64,000 bases of DNA from JASLDZ01 sp965199975 (lineage in GTDB: Bacteria > Pseudomonadota > Alphaproteobacteria > Caulobacterales > Caulobacteraceae): the NCBI GenBank assembly GCA_965199975.1, contig OZ241340.1, positions 2,852,001 to 2,916,000 of the forward strand, read 5' to 3'. Within the stretch, counting starts at the first letter, position 1. Each line of letters opens with the position of its first letter. This document shows, one piece after another, positions 62,489 through 64,000 of this stretch. Made by a program: the position numbers and the translations under genes. The notes below the pieces were generated by a model, which saw only the letters and a program-made list of their open reading frames with translations, did not search any database and had not been told where the DNA came from.

Positions 62489-64000
62489 TCAGTTGGGAGG
62501 CGGCGCGTCCCTGCGCGCGCCCGGATCGTCGGCGGGGGCGGCGTCGGCGCCGGGGATGGGATCGCCCTCCCCGTCCTCGCCGGTGCGGTTGAGCAGGTCG
62601 GCCACCGGATCATCCACGGGCGCGGCGACCGGCGGCGGGTTGGGACCCGCCGGGATCGGCCCCACCGCCAGGCGCGGCAGGGCGGCCGACATGAAGGCTT
62701 TCCAGATGTGCGCCGGCGCCCCGCCGCCGGTCACCCTGTGCATGGGCGAGTTGTCGTCGCGCCCGGTCCACACCGCAGTGACGAACCCGCCGGTGAAGCC
62801 GATGAACCAGGCGTCGCGGTAGTCTGAGGTGGTGCCGGTCTTGCCGCCCAGGTCGTAACCCGACAGCGCCGCGCCCGCGCCGGTGCCGGGCGGGCGCATC
62901 ACCGCGCGCATCATCTGGTCCATGTAGGCGAGCGGCGGGTTGTTGATCACCTGGCGCGGGTCGTCGGGGTGGTGCTGGTAGACCACCGCCCCGTCGGCGG
63001 TGCGGATGCGCTCGATGCCGTAGGCGTGCACCGCCCGGCCGCCGTCGGCGAAGGCGCCGAAGGCCTGGGCCATCTCCAGCGGCGAGACCTCGCTCGTGCC
63101 CAGCGCCATGGCGGGATCGGTGTTGATCGGCGAGGTGATGCCCAACCGCTCGGCGGTGCGGGCCACGTTCGGGCGGCCCACCTCGTCGGCCAGCCGCGCG
63201 GCCACGGTGTTGATCGACTGGCTCAGCGCCGTCTGCAGGGTGATCGGGCCGAGGTAGCGGTTGGTGTAGTTGTGGGGCGTCCAGCCGTCGATGGTCACCG
63301 GCTCGTCGACAACGCCGGTGTTGGGCGTGCGCCCGGCCTCCATGGCGGTGAGGTAGACGAAGGGCTTCCAGGTCGAGCCCGCCTGGCGGCGCGAGGCCAC
63401 CGCGCGGTCGAAGGGGGTGGCGACGTAGTCGGTGCCGCCGATCAGGGCGCGCACCCGGCCCTCGCCGTCCAGCGCCACCAGCGCCGCCTGCTGCACGCCC
63501 TGGCCCTTCGCGGCGGCTACACCCTGGCGCACCGCGGCCTCGGCGGCGGCGTCGATCGGAAGGTCGAGCGTGGTCTCGACGACCAGGTCGCGCTGGTCCT
63601 CCGCCTGTCGCTCGCCGATGATGCGGCGCACCTGGGCGTCCACCCAGTCGACGAAGTACTGGGCGTGCTGGCTGGCCAGCTGCTTGTTGTAGACCAGCGG
63701 CTGCTTGAAGACCGCGTCCTCCTGCTCGCGGGTGATGACGTGGGTGTCCACCATGCGGTCGAGCACGATCTTGGTCCGATCCGCCGCCCGATCGGGGTCG
63801 GCCACGGGGTTGTAGCGGCTGGGCGCGCGCAGCAGGCCCGCCAGCAGCGCCGCCTCGCCGATGGTGAGTTTGCGGGCGGGCTTGGCGAAGTAGCGCTGGC
63901 TCGCCGCCTCGATGCCGTAGGCGCCGGAGCCGAAGCTCACCCGGTTTAGATACAGCGCCAGGATCTGCTTCTTGGAGAAGCGCCACTCCAGCTCGACCGA
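62489..64000 (-). CDS. Class A penicillin-binding protein (1A type), N-terminus beyond window
   Basis: At least 503 residues; the start lies past the right edge. The visible part begins in the GT51 transglycosylase domain (WRFSKKQILALYLNRVSFGSGAYGIEAA and EAALLAGLLRAPSRYNP). The transpeptidase domain has the active-site SxxK in GSTWKPF, SQSINT as the SxN motif and GGKTGTTSDYRDAWF as the KTG box. The C-terminus is Pro/Asp-rich (DDPVADLLNRTGED...), perhaps disordered. It makes and cross-links peptidoglycan in the inner membrane and periplasm. The family fits PBP1A. Confidence 0.94.
   Translation of the reverse strand, partial: SVELEWRFSKKQILALYLNRVSFGSGAYGIEAASQRYFAKPARKLTIGEAALLAGLLRAPSRYNPVADPDRAADRTKIVLDRMVDTHVITREQEDAVFKQPLVYNKQLASQHAQYFVDWVDAQVRRIIGERQAEDQRDLVVETTLDLPIDAAAEAAVRQGVAAAKGQGVQQAALVALDGEGRVRALIGGTDYVATPFDRAVASRRQAGSTWKPFVYLTAMEAGRTPNTGVVDEPVTIDGWTPHNYTNRYLGPITLQTALSQSINTVAARLADEVGRPNVARTAERLGITSPINTDPAMALGTSEVSPLEMAQAFGAFADGGRAVHAYGIERIRTADGAVVYQHHPDDPRQVINNPPLAYMDQMMRAVMRPPGTGAGAALSGYDLGGKTGTTSDYRDAWFIGFTGGFVTAVWTGRDDNSPMHRVTGGGAPAHIWKAFMSAALPRLAVGPIPAGPNPPPVAAPVDDPVADLLNRTGEDGEGDPIPGADAAPADDPGARRDAPPPN

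Overview
The window is about 70% G+C, gene dense, and reads as a chromosomal segment of an alphaproteobacterium. RecA, ObgE, AhcY, SecB, the Tim44-like protein, the PhnA-like and DUF971 families and the hopanoid genes all fit Alphaproteobacteria. A Caulobacterales relative is the best guess, but it is inferred from protein style and gene order only. There is one RNA gene (tRNA-Sec). I see no IS element, transposase, phage gene or CRISPR array.

Layout. 1-3.6 kb is a small accessory patch: a cytochrome P450 cut by the window edge, a truncated NAD(P)-binding remnant, a frameshifted Rrf2-type regulator, an AraC regulator and a divergent quinone-oxidoreductase-like enzyme. 3.8-8.3 kb is a complete selenocysteine cassette: selA-selB-tRNA-Sec on the minus strand and divergent selD. 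8.4-9.8 kb encodes a 3-oxoacid CoA-transferase (scoAB). 9.8-17.3 kb holds small membrane proteins, ppk2, recA, a beta-barrel-like protein, an EcsC/DUF697-like protein, a large unrecognised secreted protein and a lone ExbD. 17.4-22 kb has a WD40 protein, mtgA and a soluble hybrid histidine kinase. 22-28.2 kb holds a 2-oxoglutarate oxygenase and a tripartite EmrAB-TolC type pump with a divergent TetR repressor and a clear dyad operator.

28.3-37.5 kb is mostly housekeeping: obgE, nadD, a GT61-type transferase, hdeD-like, ahcY, a ProX-type deacylase, a thioredoxin/TPR co-chaperone, a Lon-N protein, Trm112 and DUF971. The 357-bp gap that follows is the only long non-coding stretch and contains a perfect 16-bp inverted repeat. 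37.9-44.2 kb encodes a polyprenyl-type GT2, an ArnT/PMT-like transferase, arfB, pyk, DUF1275 and another GT2. 44.3-46.5 kb encodes an S10 serine carboxypeptidase-like protein and a DUF2141 protein.

46.5-56.8 kb is an isoprenoid and hopanoid neighbourhood: hpnN, an hpnM-like mlaC homologue, ispA, ispG, ispH, hpnH, and directly behind hpnH a Rieske oxygenase that could act on the lipid. No squalene-hopene cyclase or hpnCDE lies in the window. 56.8-64 kb holds a P1-family peptidase, an Smr protein, mltA, a Tim44-like protein, secB, a YgjP-type metallopeptidase, a secreted protein of unknown function and a class A penicillin-binding protein that runs off the right edge.

The most promising leads are the HpnH-Rieske pair, the inverted-repeat element at 37.7 kb, the unrecognised 801-residue secreted protein, the full selenocysteine machinery without a visible selenoprotein, and several strong dyads (27.5, 34.0, 53.3 and 60.4 kb) that look like operators.
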